NCBI GenBank assembly: GCA_945889365.1
Contig: CAMDBQ010000125.1
Location: forward strand, 1 to 5,212
Origin: Legionella genomosp. 1
GTDB lineage: Bacteria > Pseudomonadota > Gammaproteobacteria > Legionellales > Legionellaceae
Direction of reading: 5' to 3'
Length of the DNA stretch: 5,212 nt
In this document: positions 1 to 5,212 of the stretch, piece after piece
Layout: every line of letters starts with the position of its first letter
Position numbering within the stretch: position 1 is the first letter of the stretch
Position numbers and translations under genes: made by a program
Notes under the pieces: model-generated
What the model was told of the DNA's origin: nothing
Database searches by the model: none
The model's input: the letters and a program-made list of their open reading frames with translations, nothing else

Positions 1-1
1 A

Positions 2-508
2 GTCGGTGCCGGCGGGATTGGTTTTGATGTCGCAGAATGGCTGACACACGAGCATTCGGTTGAGAGTGATAAGTCATATTATAATGAGTGGGGCATTGAT
101 ATCACCAGTGCACATCGCGGAGGACTAAAACCACCTACGATTACTCCAAGTCCACGTCAAGTTTATTTGCTGCAACGTAAAAAACATAAATTAGGTAAGA
201 ATCTGGGTAAAACCACAGGTTGGATTCATCGTTTAAGCTTGAAGCACAAGAAAGTAGAGATGCTATCCGGTGTAACCTATGTGCAGATTGATGATGCAGG
301 TTTGCATATATTAATTGATGATAAACCACGTGTTTTGGATGTTGATTCAGTCGTTATTTGTACCGGCCAAATTGAATTGTGCTCATTGGCTGAACCATTG
401 AAACAGGCTGGCCAGATGGTCCATGTGATAGGTGGTGCGTATAAAGCATTGGAGTTGGATGCCCGTCATGCCATTGATCAGGCTTGTCGTTTAGCCGCTT
501 TGGTTTAA
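2..508 (+). CDS. fadH: 2,4-dienoyl-CoA reductase FadH, C-terminal part (5' end outside window)
   Basis: The frame is open from base 2 to the TAA at 506-508 and gives the last 168 residues of a protein that is about 670 residues in E. coli. FadH is a cytoplasmic NADPH-dependent flavoprotein with FMN, FAD and a 4Fe-4S cluster. It reduces 2,4-dienoyl-CoA esters so that unsaturated fatty acids can enter beta-oxidation. The visible part starts at the nucleotide-binding glycine motif GAGGIGFD. It continues through NEWGID, SPRQVYLLQRK, GLGKTTGWIHR-like LGKTTGWIHR, VEMLSGVTY, DSVVICTGQ and HVIGGAYKALELDARHAI, all in the order of the FadH tail. The Fe-S cysteines and the Old Yellow Enzyme-like barrel would lie upstream, out of view. 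No frameshift is seen. The TTG at 167 is an internal leucine codon, not a start. Other members of the NADH:flavin oxidoreductase family share the fold, but NEWGID and LGKTTGWIHR favour FadH. Confidence 0.93.
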   Translation, partial: VGAGGIGFDVAEWLTHEHSVESDKSYYNEWGIDITSAHRGGLKPPTITPSPRQVYLLQRKKHKLGKNLGKTTGWIHRLSLKHKKVEMLSGVTYVQIDDAGLHILIDDKPRVLDVDSVVICTGQIELCSLAEPLKQAGQMVHVIGGAYKALELDARHAIDQACRLAALV

Positions 509-556
509 ATTATAACGAGTTAATGAATGATCCACACAGTCGAGATCCAAGTTTAA

Positions 557-610
557 TTGAGCCAAACAGCCCTGCTTGAGGGGGTTTTCATGCAGGGCTG
601 TTTGGTTCAA
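557..610 (+). terminator. Strong hairpin after fadH (terminator-like, no U-tract)
   Basis: Bases 557-575 pair with 592-610 over 19 positions with a single G-U wobble (561/606), around a 16-base loop (576-591). It begins 49 bases after the fadH stop and ends before the deaD promoter, where a terminator is expected. The 3' arm is followed by AGTCCAAAAAG rather than a run of T, so it is not a canonical intrinsic terminator. It may instead block 3' exonucleases or act with Rho. The pairing is seen directly; the function is inferred. Confidence 0.55.
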
Positions 611-661
611 AGTCCAAAAAGTAAATAAACGAATAAAAAGAGTGCATTTCCCGCATTATTC

Positions 662-670
662 TGTTATTAT
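662..670 (+). promoter_or_regulatory. Probable extended -10 promoter of deaD
   Basis: TGTTATTAT matches an extended -10 element (TGn followed by TATTAT, 5 of 6 to TATAAT). The best -35 at 17-bp spacing, GTGCAT (642-647), is poor, as is common for extended -10 promoters. Transcription would start near 677, giving a leader of about 55 bases. That leader contains a small hairpin, TAATCT (693-698) with AGATTA (705-710) around a 6-base loop, shortly upstream of the AGGAA ribosome site at 723-727. A cold-responsive role for the leader is only a guess, prompted by the cold-shock biology of this helicase family. Confidence 0.5.
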
Positions 671-731
671 ACTGACCAGTTTTTACATTGCTTAATCTAA
701 TTTCAGATTATGTGTATTTTTCAGGAATTTT

Positions 732-2486
732 ATGACCCAAGAATTGACAACATTTGCAGATCTTGACTTATCTGATGCGCTACAGAAAGCGCTTATTGAT
801 TTACAATTTGAAACGCCATCGCCCATTCAGCAACAAACGATTCCATTGCTGTTAAAAGGACATGACGTTATCGGGCTTGCACAAACAGGCACAGGTAAAA
901 CAGCCGCATTTGGTTTGCCTATTTTGCAAAGCTTATCCCTCACATCAAAAAGCACGCAATCACTGGTTATAGCACCAACGCGTGAATTGGCTATGCAAGT
1001 TGGCGAACATTTGCAGAAAATGGCAGCCTATATGGGCCATGTCAAAGTTGCTATCTTGTGCGGTGGTCAGCCATATCCGCCACAATTAAAAGCTTTGCGT
1101 GATGGTGCGCAAATTGTGGTTGGAACGCCAGGCCGGGTTTTGGACCATATTAAAAGCAATGCATTAAAATTGGGTGAATTGAAAATATTTGTGTTGGATG
1201 AAGCCGATGAAATGTTGCGTATGGGCTTTATTGAAGATGTTGAAACCATTTTAGCGAAACTTCCTGAAAAAAGACAAATCGCTTTATTTTCAGCTACCAT
1301 GCCACCGCAAATTCTTAAAATTGCCAACAGTTATTTAAAAAATCCTGAATATGTAAAAATTCAGATGGATACGGCAACGGTTAAAAGCATTGAACAACGC
1401 TTTGTATTTGCTTCTCAACCACAAAAACCAGATGCATTGCTGCGTATTCTTGCTGTAGAAGACTACCAGGGTGTGATTGTATTTGTGCGAACGAAAGTTA
1501 GTACAGAAGAAGTGGCTGAAATCTTGCAAAAGCAAGGACATCGCGCCATGGCGATTCATGGTGACATCACGCAGAATTTACGTGAGCGCATCGTTGCTCA
1601 ATTTAAATCAGGTGCTATTGATGTGTTGGTTGCAACTGACGTTGCAGCACGCGGCCTTGACGTAGAGCGCGTTACCCATGTTATCAACTATGATATGGCG
1701 CATGACTGTGAAACGTATGTGCATCGTGTCGGTCGTACCGGACGTGCTGGTCGAAGTGGTGTGACTATTTTATTCGCGACTCCAAGAGAATCGCGTATGT
1801 TGACTAACATTGAGCGTCATACACGTCAACGCATTGAAAAAGTGACAGTACCAACCGATTATATGATTCAAACAGCCAGACAGCAGCGTTTTATGGCTAA
1901 TATTACTGAGCGTTTAGAGCATGAAAACCTGCCTTCTTATCGTAATATTATTGAAGACTATTTGAAGAACAATGAGGGTTCTTCTGCTGTTGATGTTGCA
2001 GCAGCGCTGGCTTTATTGATTAATAAAGACAAGCCCTGGGATCAGAAATTTGTAGGTCATGCAGCACCACCTAGTGCGTCTAAAGAGGGTCGTGTTAGAA
2101 GCAGCAGTAACAGTGATTCAAGACCGTCACGATCCTATTCTAATAATGATGGTCCACGGTTTTCTTCAGGTGGCGAGCGTAGATCGTTTCGCGATGACGC
2201 TGCAGCTGGTGATCGCAGACCATCACGCGATGATTCTTCTTCGGCAATACAAGAAACGTATCGTATAGATGTAGGCCGTGTGCATGGTGTTAAACCGGGC
2301 AATATCGTGGGCGCAATTGCTAACGAAGCCGGTTTACAAAGCCGATTTATTACAGGTTTAAAAATAAATGATGATCATTCTACCGTTCGTTTGCCTAAAG
2401 ATATGGACAAAGACGCGATTCACCGATTAAATAAAGCGTGGGTCTGCGGCAGACAATTAAAATTGACGTCACTCGCAGCAGCCTAG
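732..2486 (+). CDS. deaD: ATP-dependent RNA helicase DeaD/CsdA (DEAD-box)
   Basis: This is a complete 584-residue DEAD-box RNA helicase (E. coli DeaD is 629). Family members unwind short RNA duplexes, help assemble large ribosomal subunits and aid RNA decay and translation at low temperature. Motifs in order: Q-motif region (F8, then TPSPIQ at 28-33), motif I AQTGTGKT (50-57), Ia PTRELA (82-87), Ib TPGR (132-135), II DEAD (156-159), III SAT (187-189), IV VIVFVRT (248-254), V ATDVAARGLD (301-310) and VI HRVGRTGRAGR (331-341). All catalytic residues are present. A helical region at about 368-436 fits the DeaD dimerisation domain. Next comes a Ser/Arg/Asp-rich linker (about 447-505), then a DbpA-type RNA-binding domain (about 508-578) containing YRIDVGR and VGAIANEAGLQSRFI. 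The full C-terminal architecture separates it from RhlB, RhlE and SrmB. The ATG at 732 has AGGAA 4-5 bases upstream and an N-terminus of normal length. It appears to be a single-gene unit between two hairpins. Confidence 0.96.
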   Translation: MTQELTTFADLDLSDALQKALIDLQFETPSPIQQQTIPLLLKGHDVIGLAQTGTGKTAAFGLPILQSLSLTSKSTQSLVIAPTRELAMQVGEHLQKMAAYMGHVKVAILCGGQPYPPQLKALRDGAQIVVGTPGRVLDHIKSNALKLGELKIFVLDEADEMLRMGFIEDVETILAKLPEKRQIALFSATMPPQILKIANSYLKNPEYVKIQMDTATVKSIEQRFVFASQPQKPDALLRILAVEDYQGVIVFVRTKVSTEEVAEILQKQGHRAMAIHGDITQNLRERIVAQFKSGAIDVLVATDVAARGLDVERVTHVINYDMAHDCETYVHRVGRTGRAGRSGVTILFATPRESRMLTNIERHTRQRIEKVTVPTDYMIQTARQQRFMANITERLEHENLPSYRNIIEDYLKNNEGSSAVDVAAALALLINKDKPWDQKFVGHAAPPSASKEGRVRSSSNSDSRPSRSYSNNDGPRFSSGGERRSFRDDAAAGDRRPSRDDSSSAIQETYRIDVGRVHGVKPGNIVGAIANEAGLQSRFITGLKINDDHSTVRLPKDMDKDAIHRLNKAWVCGRQLKLTSLAAA

Positions 2487-2505
2487 TTTAACTATTTCTG
2501 GTGTG

Positions 2506-2556
2506 TTTATAAATAAAATGAAGGGGCAATATGTGCCCCTTCATTTTATTTATAAA
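2506..2556 (+). terminator. Perfect 23-bp palindromic terminator after deaD
   Basis: The left arm 2506-2528 and right arm 2534-2556 are perfectly complementary over 23 bp, around the 5-base loop ATATG. The GC-rich core is AAGGGGCA/TGCCCCTT. It is flanked by TTTTATTT on the 3' side and AAATAAAA on the 5' side, so RNA from either strand would give a hairpin followed by a U-rich stretch. It starts 20 bases after the deaD stop, which fits an intrinsic terminator for deaD. Its 3' edge lies only 17 bases before the ATG of the next gene. Confidence 0.85.
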
Positions 2557-2573
2557 ACTGAATAAGGTGAATT

Positions 2574-3518
2574 ATGAAAAATATTTTCTTCCTGGTAGCG
2601 TTATTTTTCTCAGTACAAGCTTCAGCTGTACCATTAAACACGATTGTTGTTTTTGGTGACAGCCTGTCCGATAACGGGAATCTATATGAGTACATGAAGA
2701 GAGAGTTGCCTTTGTCCCCGCCTTATTTTAATGGGCGTTTCACCAATGGGCCAGTTTGGATTGAGCTGTTAACCCGCATGTATTATCCCAACGATAGTAA
2801 GGCGCATTTACTCGATTATGCTTTTGGCGGAGCTGGGGTGTCTGAAGAAGTTAATGATGATGATGACGATGATGACGAAGAGGTTTTATTCACTTTGCGC
2901 CGTGAAATTGACAGCTATTTACTTACCCACCACGAGAAAGCGGATGAATCCAGTTTGTATGTGGTTTGGATGGGTTCAAATAATTATTTAGCGGCACCCA
3001 GTAATGCTGATGATGCTGTCAATCAAACTATCTTAGGTATAAAGCATGATTTGCAGCGTTTAGTTAAGAAAGGTGCAAAGCATATCATGGTTGTTGATGT
3101 GGTTGATCTGGGCAAGACACCTGCTGCAAAAGATTTTGATGCAGTTGATCTCTTCACGGAATTGAGCCGGAAACATAACGTTTTATTGAAACAAATGGTT
3201 GAGGAAATGAAAAGTGAAGATCCATCTGTGCAATGGTTCTTATTTGAGGCCAGCAGTATTTTAGATGAGATGGTGAATTTTCCTGACCGTTATGGTTTTA
3301 CTAACACAACCACTGCGTGTACCGAAGAAATGATGGCCAAGCCATCATCAAAATTTATTTTAAAGATGGCTTCCAGTGTTAATAAAGCTCGTTTGAATGT
3401 AGACGCCTGCACAGGCTACCTGTTTTTTGATCTCGTTCATCCATCTGAGCCTGGGCATATTGCTATGGCTGAAAAAACCAAGAAAATGTTGGATGACGCA
3501 GATGTTACATTTGAGTAA
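2574..3518 (+). CDS. Secreted GDSL/SGNH lipase, lysophospholipase A (PlaA/PlaC/PlaD-like)
   Basis: This is a 314-residue exported hydrolase of the GDSL (SGNH) superfamily. It has a signal peptide with positive N-terminus, hydrophobic core and QASA before a likely cleavage after Ala18. Block I is FGDSLSD with nucleophile Ser30. Block II is AFGGA with Gly85/Gly86. Block III is MGSNN (Gly134, Asn136), with Asn where many members have Asp. Block V is DLVHP with Asp286 and His289. The overall wording resembles Legionella secreted lysophospholipases and acyltransferases, which remove fatty acids from (lyso)phospholipids and in some cases transfer them to cholesterol. Substrate choice cannot be read here. 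Oddities: seven aspartates in a row (95-101) followed by two glutamates, and exactly two cysteines (249, 279). TAAGGTGA at 2563-2570 is a good ribosome site for the ATG at 2574. Because deaD's terminator lies just upstream, it is probably not simply co-transcribed with deaD. Which plaA, plaC or plaD it matches best is uncertain, so no symbol is given. Confidence 0.9.
   Translation: MKNIFFLVALFFSVQASAVPLNTIVVFGDSLSDNGNLYEYMKRELPLSPPYFNGRFTNGPVWIELLTRMYYPNDSKAHLLDYAFGGAGVSEEVNDDDDDDDEEVLFTLRREIDSYLLTHHEKADESSLYVVWMGSNNYLAAPSNADDAVNQTILGIKHDLQRLVKKGAKHIMVVDVVDLGKTPAAKDFDAVDLFTELSRKHNVLLKQMVEEMKSEDPSVQWFLFEASSILDEMVNFPDRYGFTNTTTACTEEMMAKPSSKFILKMASSVNKARLNVDACTGYLFFDLVHPSEPGHIAMAEKTKKMLDDADVTFE
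2856..2876 (+). repeat. Aspartate-codon run (GAT/GAC x7) inside the lipase gene
   Basis: Seven consecutive Asp codons, GAT GAT GAT GAC GAT GAT GAC, encode residues 95-101 of the lipase and are followed by two Glu codons. The run lies between block II and the conserved-looking LFTLRREIDSY segment, so it probably forms a surface loop. Mixed GAT and GAC codons make slippage less likely than a pure repeat would, but the tract could still vary in length by whole codons. Confidence 0.8.
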
Positions 3519-3534
3519 TTGATTTTCCCCTGCG

Positions 3535-3730
3535 TATCCGGTTGCGGTACAATCCACCCATCTTGGTCCCGAGGCTTGTCATTACCCACAAGTCAGGAAA
3601 CTCACGTCTAGCTTGAGTCCATAGCCACGAGTTGTCGTCCCCTCCTTCGCGGGGACGACATGCATCAAACTTGTGGGCAATGATATGGCCTCGGGACGTA
3701 GGCATGAAGTCCTTGTAACGCAACCGGATA
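3535..3730. repeat. Composite inverted-repeat element between convergent genes
   Basis: This 196-bp element fills most of the gap between the lipase stop and the djlA stop. Its ends are perfect 12-bp inverted repeats, TATCCGGTTGCG (3535-3546) and CGCAACCGGATA (3719-3730). Nested inside are GTCCCGAGGC (3566-3575) with GCCTCGGGAC (3688-3697), and TCATTACCCACAAGT (3579-3593) with ACTTGTGGGCAATGA (3669-3683, one mismatch). The centre is a hairpin, TGTCGTCCCC (3633-3642) with GGGGACGACA (3651-3660). The left arm carries about 30 extra bases (roughly 3594-3632) not matched on the right. It is more GC-rich than its surroundings. This resembles a non-coding dispersed palindromic repeat or MITE-like element, and could also end transcription from both sides. 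No transposase is present. Copy number cannot be judged from one window. Confidence 0.75.
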
Positions 3731-3747
3731 GCTCAAACAAACCGCTT

Positions 3748-4572
3748 TTACCAGCCTTTGCTCTCACAAATCTGTTCATACGCTTTTCTTATAATCTGAG
3801 TTTTTTCTGTCGCCTTTTTAATCGCCTCTTTAGGTAAGCCCAGAGCACTCAATTTATCAGGATGATTCTTGCTGATTAACCGTCTGTATGCACGTTTAAC
3901 ATCTTGCTTGTTCGCAGTGGGTTGTATTTGGAGAATAGTATAAGCACTCTCCAGCGTATTGTGAGTTCTCGGGCGAGGTTGTTCTTGCTGGGTTGATTGA
4001 CGGTAAAAATCATCATGAAATCGTGTCTGTTCATGAATCGGGGCATAATGCATATAGTTAAGGATAATATTTACAATGTGTATTTTATTTTCTGATAAAC
4101 CATCCAATTGAGCGATGTTATACTGTGTGTTGATAAATAGTTTCACTAGCTCCGGGTTATCATAAATCGCTTCTTGCAAGAGCGTGACCATCTGTTTTAA
4201 TTTGAAATGTTCTTTTTTCCCATCATTGAAAAAATTCTGTGCTAATGCTTGTTGTTCTTGATTGAGATTCATCTGTTGCATTAACGTTTTAGCCATCCGA
4301 ATTTCTTGCTCGGAAACACGGCCATCGGCTTTGGAAATATGCCCCATGATTGAGAACGTAGCTTTAAGAAATATTTTCTTCACGGCTAGGCGTGGTTCAG
4401 CATGATAGTGCCAAAGTGGATTGGTGTAATGCACCATGAGCCCGCGGTCAAACATGTTGCCAATAAATATCCCAAGAAAAGCACCAATAGGACCTGCGAT
4501 CAAGTACCCTAAAAAAGCACAAAGCACTTTTCCCCACCAGGTTTGGTTGGCAAAAAAGCGACGTAAATCCAT
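3748..4572 (-). CDS. djlA: Membrane-anchored J-domain co-chaperone DjlA
   Basis: This is a 274-residue protein (E. coli DjlA is 271) with the complete DjlA architecture. A single glycine-rich membrane segment lies at about 15-39 and ends in GNMFDRG, matching the GHMFDK region of E. coli DjlA. A TerB-like helical domain follows at about 66-175, with two acidic turns, DGRVSE (83-88) and DGLSE (157-161). A short Gln-rich linker (about 192-204) leads to a C-terminal J domain (about 206-270). The J domain has KRAYRRL, the essential HPD tripeptide (237-239) and the downstream RKAYEQI helix. DjlA sits in the inner membrane with its bulk in the cytoplasm, where it stimulates the DnaK ATPase. In E. 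coli it affects Rcs envelope-stress signalling, and a Legionella homologue has been linked to intracellular growth. The ATG at 4572 has AGGAG (complement of 4578-4582) five bases upstream. It converges on the lipase gene. Confidence 0.95.
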   Translation of the reverse strand: MDLRRFFANQTWWGKVLCAFLGYLIAGPIGAFLGIFIGNMFDRGLMVHYTNPLWHYHAEPRLAVKKIFLKATFSIMGHISKADGRVSEQEIRMAKTLMQQMNLNQEQQALAQNFFNDGKKEHFKLKQMVTLLQEAIYDNPELVKLFINTQYNIAQLDGLSENKIHIVNIILNYMHYAPIHEQTRFHDDFYRQSTQQEQPRPRTHNTLESAYTILQIQPTANKQDVKRAYRRLISKNHPDKLSALGLPKEAIKKATEKTQIIRKAYEQICESKGW

Positions 4573-4600
4573 GCTGACTCCTAGAGGTTGATAACCCCCC

Positions 4601-4637
4601 CGTCATCCAGAGCGAAGCGAGGGATCTCCTAGAGATC
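4601..4637. repeat. Dispersed-type palindromic repeat in the djlA leader
   Basis: CGTCATCCAGAGCGAAGCGA leads into GGGATCTCCTAGAGATC, whose end is a 6-bp hairpin, GATCTC (4623-4628) with GAGATC (4632-4637). Sequences of the form GTCAT-C-GAGCGAAGCGAGGGATCT are common as short intergenic repeats in many bacterial genomes. It directly follows a run of seven C (4595-4601). It lies inside the predicted djlA leader, so its hairpin would be transcribed. Copy number in this genome is unknown. Confidence 0.55.
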
Positions 4638-4655
4638 ATGGGGTTGTGTGATCTA

Positions 4656-4684
4656 ATTCTAGCAGGATGAGCGTGCTCACACAA
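4656..4684 (-). promoter_or_regulatory. Probable djlA promoter (extended -10)
   Basis: Read on the minus strand, TTGTGT (complement of 4679-4684) is followed after exactly 17 bp by TAGAAT (complement of 4656-4661), which is preceded by TGC. That gives an extended -10 with 5 of 6 matches to TATAAT, and a -35 with its TTG intact. Transcription would begin near 4649, giving a djlA leader of about 75 bases containing the palindromic repeat at 4601-4637. It is the best promoter-like match I found upstream of djlA. Confidence 0.6.
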
Positions 4685-4784
4685 TTTGATGGTCAGTTTT
4701 CCACGATAAATGATGTTCGTTGCATGTTAAAAAATACACAGCGTCCCTGCTGCGCTCAATAGTGAATCAACACCCTGTTTAAAA

Positions 4785-4975
4785 GGTGGTTCGCCCTCAG
4801 TTAATGGCACTGATTGCACATTTCTATCGCCATTAACAAGGCAATTTCAACTGGCTTCCAAAAAGAGCGACCTAATCGCGCTTATCAGCGACGGTCTCAC
4901 AAGGTGATAAAAAAATGGCGTCAACCTAGACCAAAGAAAACATGCTCTGCTAACGCACTACCGATAGCAGCATAA
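4785..4975 (+). pseudogene. Possible decayed transposase C-terminus (IS4-like), doubtful
   Basis: Two plus-strand frames read like fragments of one protein tail. One frame gives KVVRPQLMALIAHFYRH before a stop at 4819-4821 or just after. The frame of 4814-4975 gives a very basic 53-residue stretch containing RPNRAYQRRSHKVIKKW and ending at TAA (4973-4975). The order, a hydrophobic ALIA helix followed by RPNR and basic residues, recalls the C-terminal tails of IS4-type transposases, and a frameshift would be needed to join them. No start codon, catalytic DDE residues or terminal inverted repeats are visible. It is equally possible that this is chance coding in structured intergenic DNA. Confidence 0.22.
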
Positions 4976-5024
4976 ATAAATTAAAAATATGGCTGGTTGC
5001 ACTATGATAATACCAGCCTACTAA

Positions 5025-5127
5025 GTGAATGGGTTTTTTTGTTAAGCGAATGCCATTGTCATGTAGGATCACGCGCCGCACGCTCCTACATTACATTCGT
5101 CTTAAATTGACGATTATGCGCATTCAC
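5025..5127. repeat. Nested inverted repeats (103 bp)
   Basis: Four complementary pairs are nested around one centre: GTGAATG (5025-5031) with CATTCAC (5121-5127); TTAAG (5042-5046) with CTTAA (5101-5105); CGAATG (5047-5052) with CATTCG (5094-5099); and TGTAGGA (5062-5068) with TCCTACA (5084-5090). The second and third pairs are contiguous apart from a single bulged T at 5100. The centre (5069-5083) is GC-rich, unlike the AT-rich flanks. A run of seven or more T (5034-5040) lies inside the left half. It looks like a palindromic intergenic repeat or a folded RNA element, and no coding potential is apparent. Confidence 0.6.
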
Positions 5128-5212
5128 AAGGATGACAAGAGTTACGCAAATTTTTCAACATGTACATGATGAAATGAATACTTCTCTGGTGATTTAAAGA
5201 AGCTTTTAATTT

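Larger units (their letters stand above)
4685..5212. other. Gene-poor intergenic region rich in hairpins
   Basis: I find no reading frame here with a plausible start, ribosome site and length. The region contains a series of inverted repeats: GTTAATGGC (4800-4808) with GCCATTAAC (4829-4837); GGTCT and AGGT (4893-4897, 4902-4905) with ACCTAGACC (4924-4932); CTGCTA (4947-4952) with TAGCAG (4965-4970); and GGCTGGT (4991-4997) with ACCAGCC (5012-5018). The larger nested element at 5025-5127 is listed separately. A perfect 10-bp palindrome, CATGTACATG (5159-5168), lies near the right edge and could be an operator for a gene beyond the window. A structured RNA is possible, but I recognise none of the known families. 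Confidence 0.5.

Noticed and set aside
167..508. fadH read as a short 113-residue protein starting at TTG 167
   Set aside because: The frame is open and FadH-like from base 2, including the GAGGIGFD motif, so the TTG is internal and the gene starts outside the window.
1067..1559. Minus-strand frames of 74-86 codons inside deaD
   Set aside because: They are antisense to conserved helicase motifs, which fully explain this stretch.
2059..2268. A 69-codon plus-strand frame within the deaD linker
   Set aside because: It is a shadow frame of the Ser/Arg/Asp-rich linker of DeaD and has no ribosome site. The linker itself is a normal low-complexity feature of this helicase family.
3535..3730. An integron attC site or CRISPR-like repeat
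   Set aside because: The core-site pattern of attC (GTTRRRY/RYYYAAC) is not present at the ends, there is no integrase, and no regularly spaced direct repeats exist.
3505..3779. Two overlapping minus-strand frames of 65-72 codons across the lipase/djlA gap
   Set aside because: They run through the palindromic element, overlap each other in different frames, overlap the djlA end and lack family-like sequence. They are open because the repeat is short of stops.
4448..4684. A 78-codon minus-strand frame at the djlA 5' end
   Set aside because: It overlaps the start of djlA in another frame and its first half is the translated repeat at 4601-4637. The djlA frame has the clear family match and ribosome site.
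5132..5197. A 21-codon plus-strand frame starting ATGACAAGAG
   Set aside because: The only purine-rich stretch, AAGG, abuts the ATG with no spacing. There is no recognisable sequence and the length is too short to support.

Overview
The window looks like ordinary chromosome from a moderately AT-rich gammaproteobacterium, probably a Legionella- or Coxiella-like (Legionellales) organism. That guess rests on protein resemblance recalled from the families, not on a search. The clearest pointer is a secreted GDSL lipase whose blocks read like the Legionella PlaA/PlaC/PlaD group. It sits beside a standard proteobacterial set: FadH, DeaD/CsdA and DjlA.

Layout: (1) 2-508, + strand: the C-terminal quarter of 2,4-dienoyl-CoA reductase FadH, cut by the window edge and followed by a strong hairpin (557-610). 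(2) 732-2486, +: a complete DEAD-box RNA helicase DeaD/CsdA behind an extended -10 promoter, closed by a perfect 23-bp palindromic terminator (2506-2556). (3) 2574-3518, +: an exported SGNH/GDSL lipase with a poly-aspartate run and a two-cysteine loop next to its catalytic Asp/His. (4) 3535-3730: a composite inverted-repeat element between two converging genes. (5) 3748-4572, - strand: the membrane-anchored J-domain co-chaperone DjlA, with a recognisable extended -10 promoter and a dispersed-repeat-like palindrome in its leader. (6) 4685-5212: about 530 bases with no convincing gene, holding a string of hairpins, a nested inverted repeat (5025-5127) and a possible decayed transposase tail.

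The genes do not form one pathway. Each has its own boundary signals: fadH and deaD are separated by a hairpin and a promoter, deaD and the lipase by a terminator, and djlA is transcribed towards the lipase. FadH serves breakdown of unsaturated fatty acids, DeaD remodels RNA and ribosomes (especially in the cold), the lipase would act on phospholipids outside the cytoplasm, and DjlA recruits DnaK to the inner membrane. I see no tRNA, rRNA, CRISPR array, intact insertion sequence or clearly novel multi-gene system. The points worth a second look are the two palindromic intergenic elements and the unusual features of the lipase.
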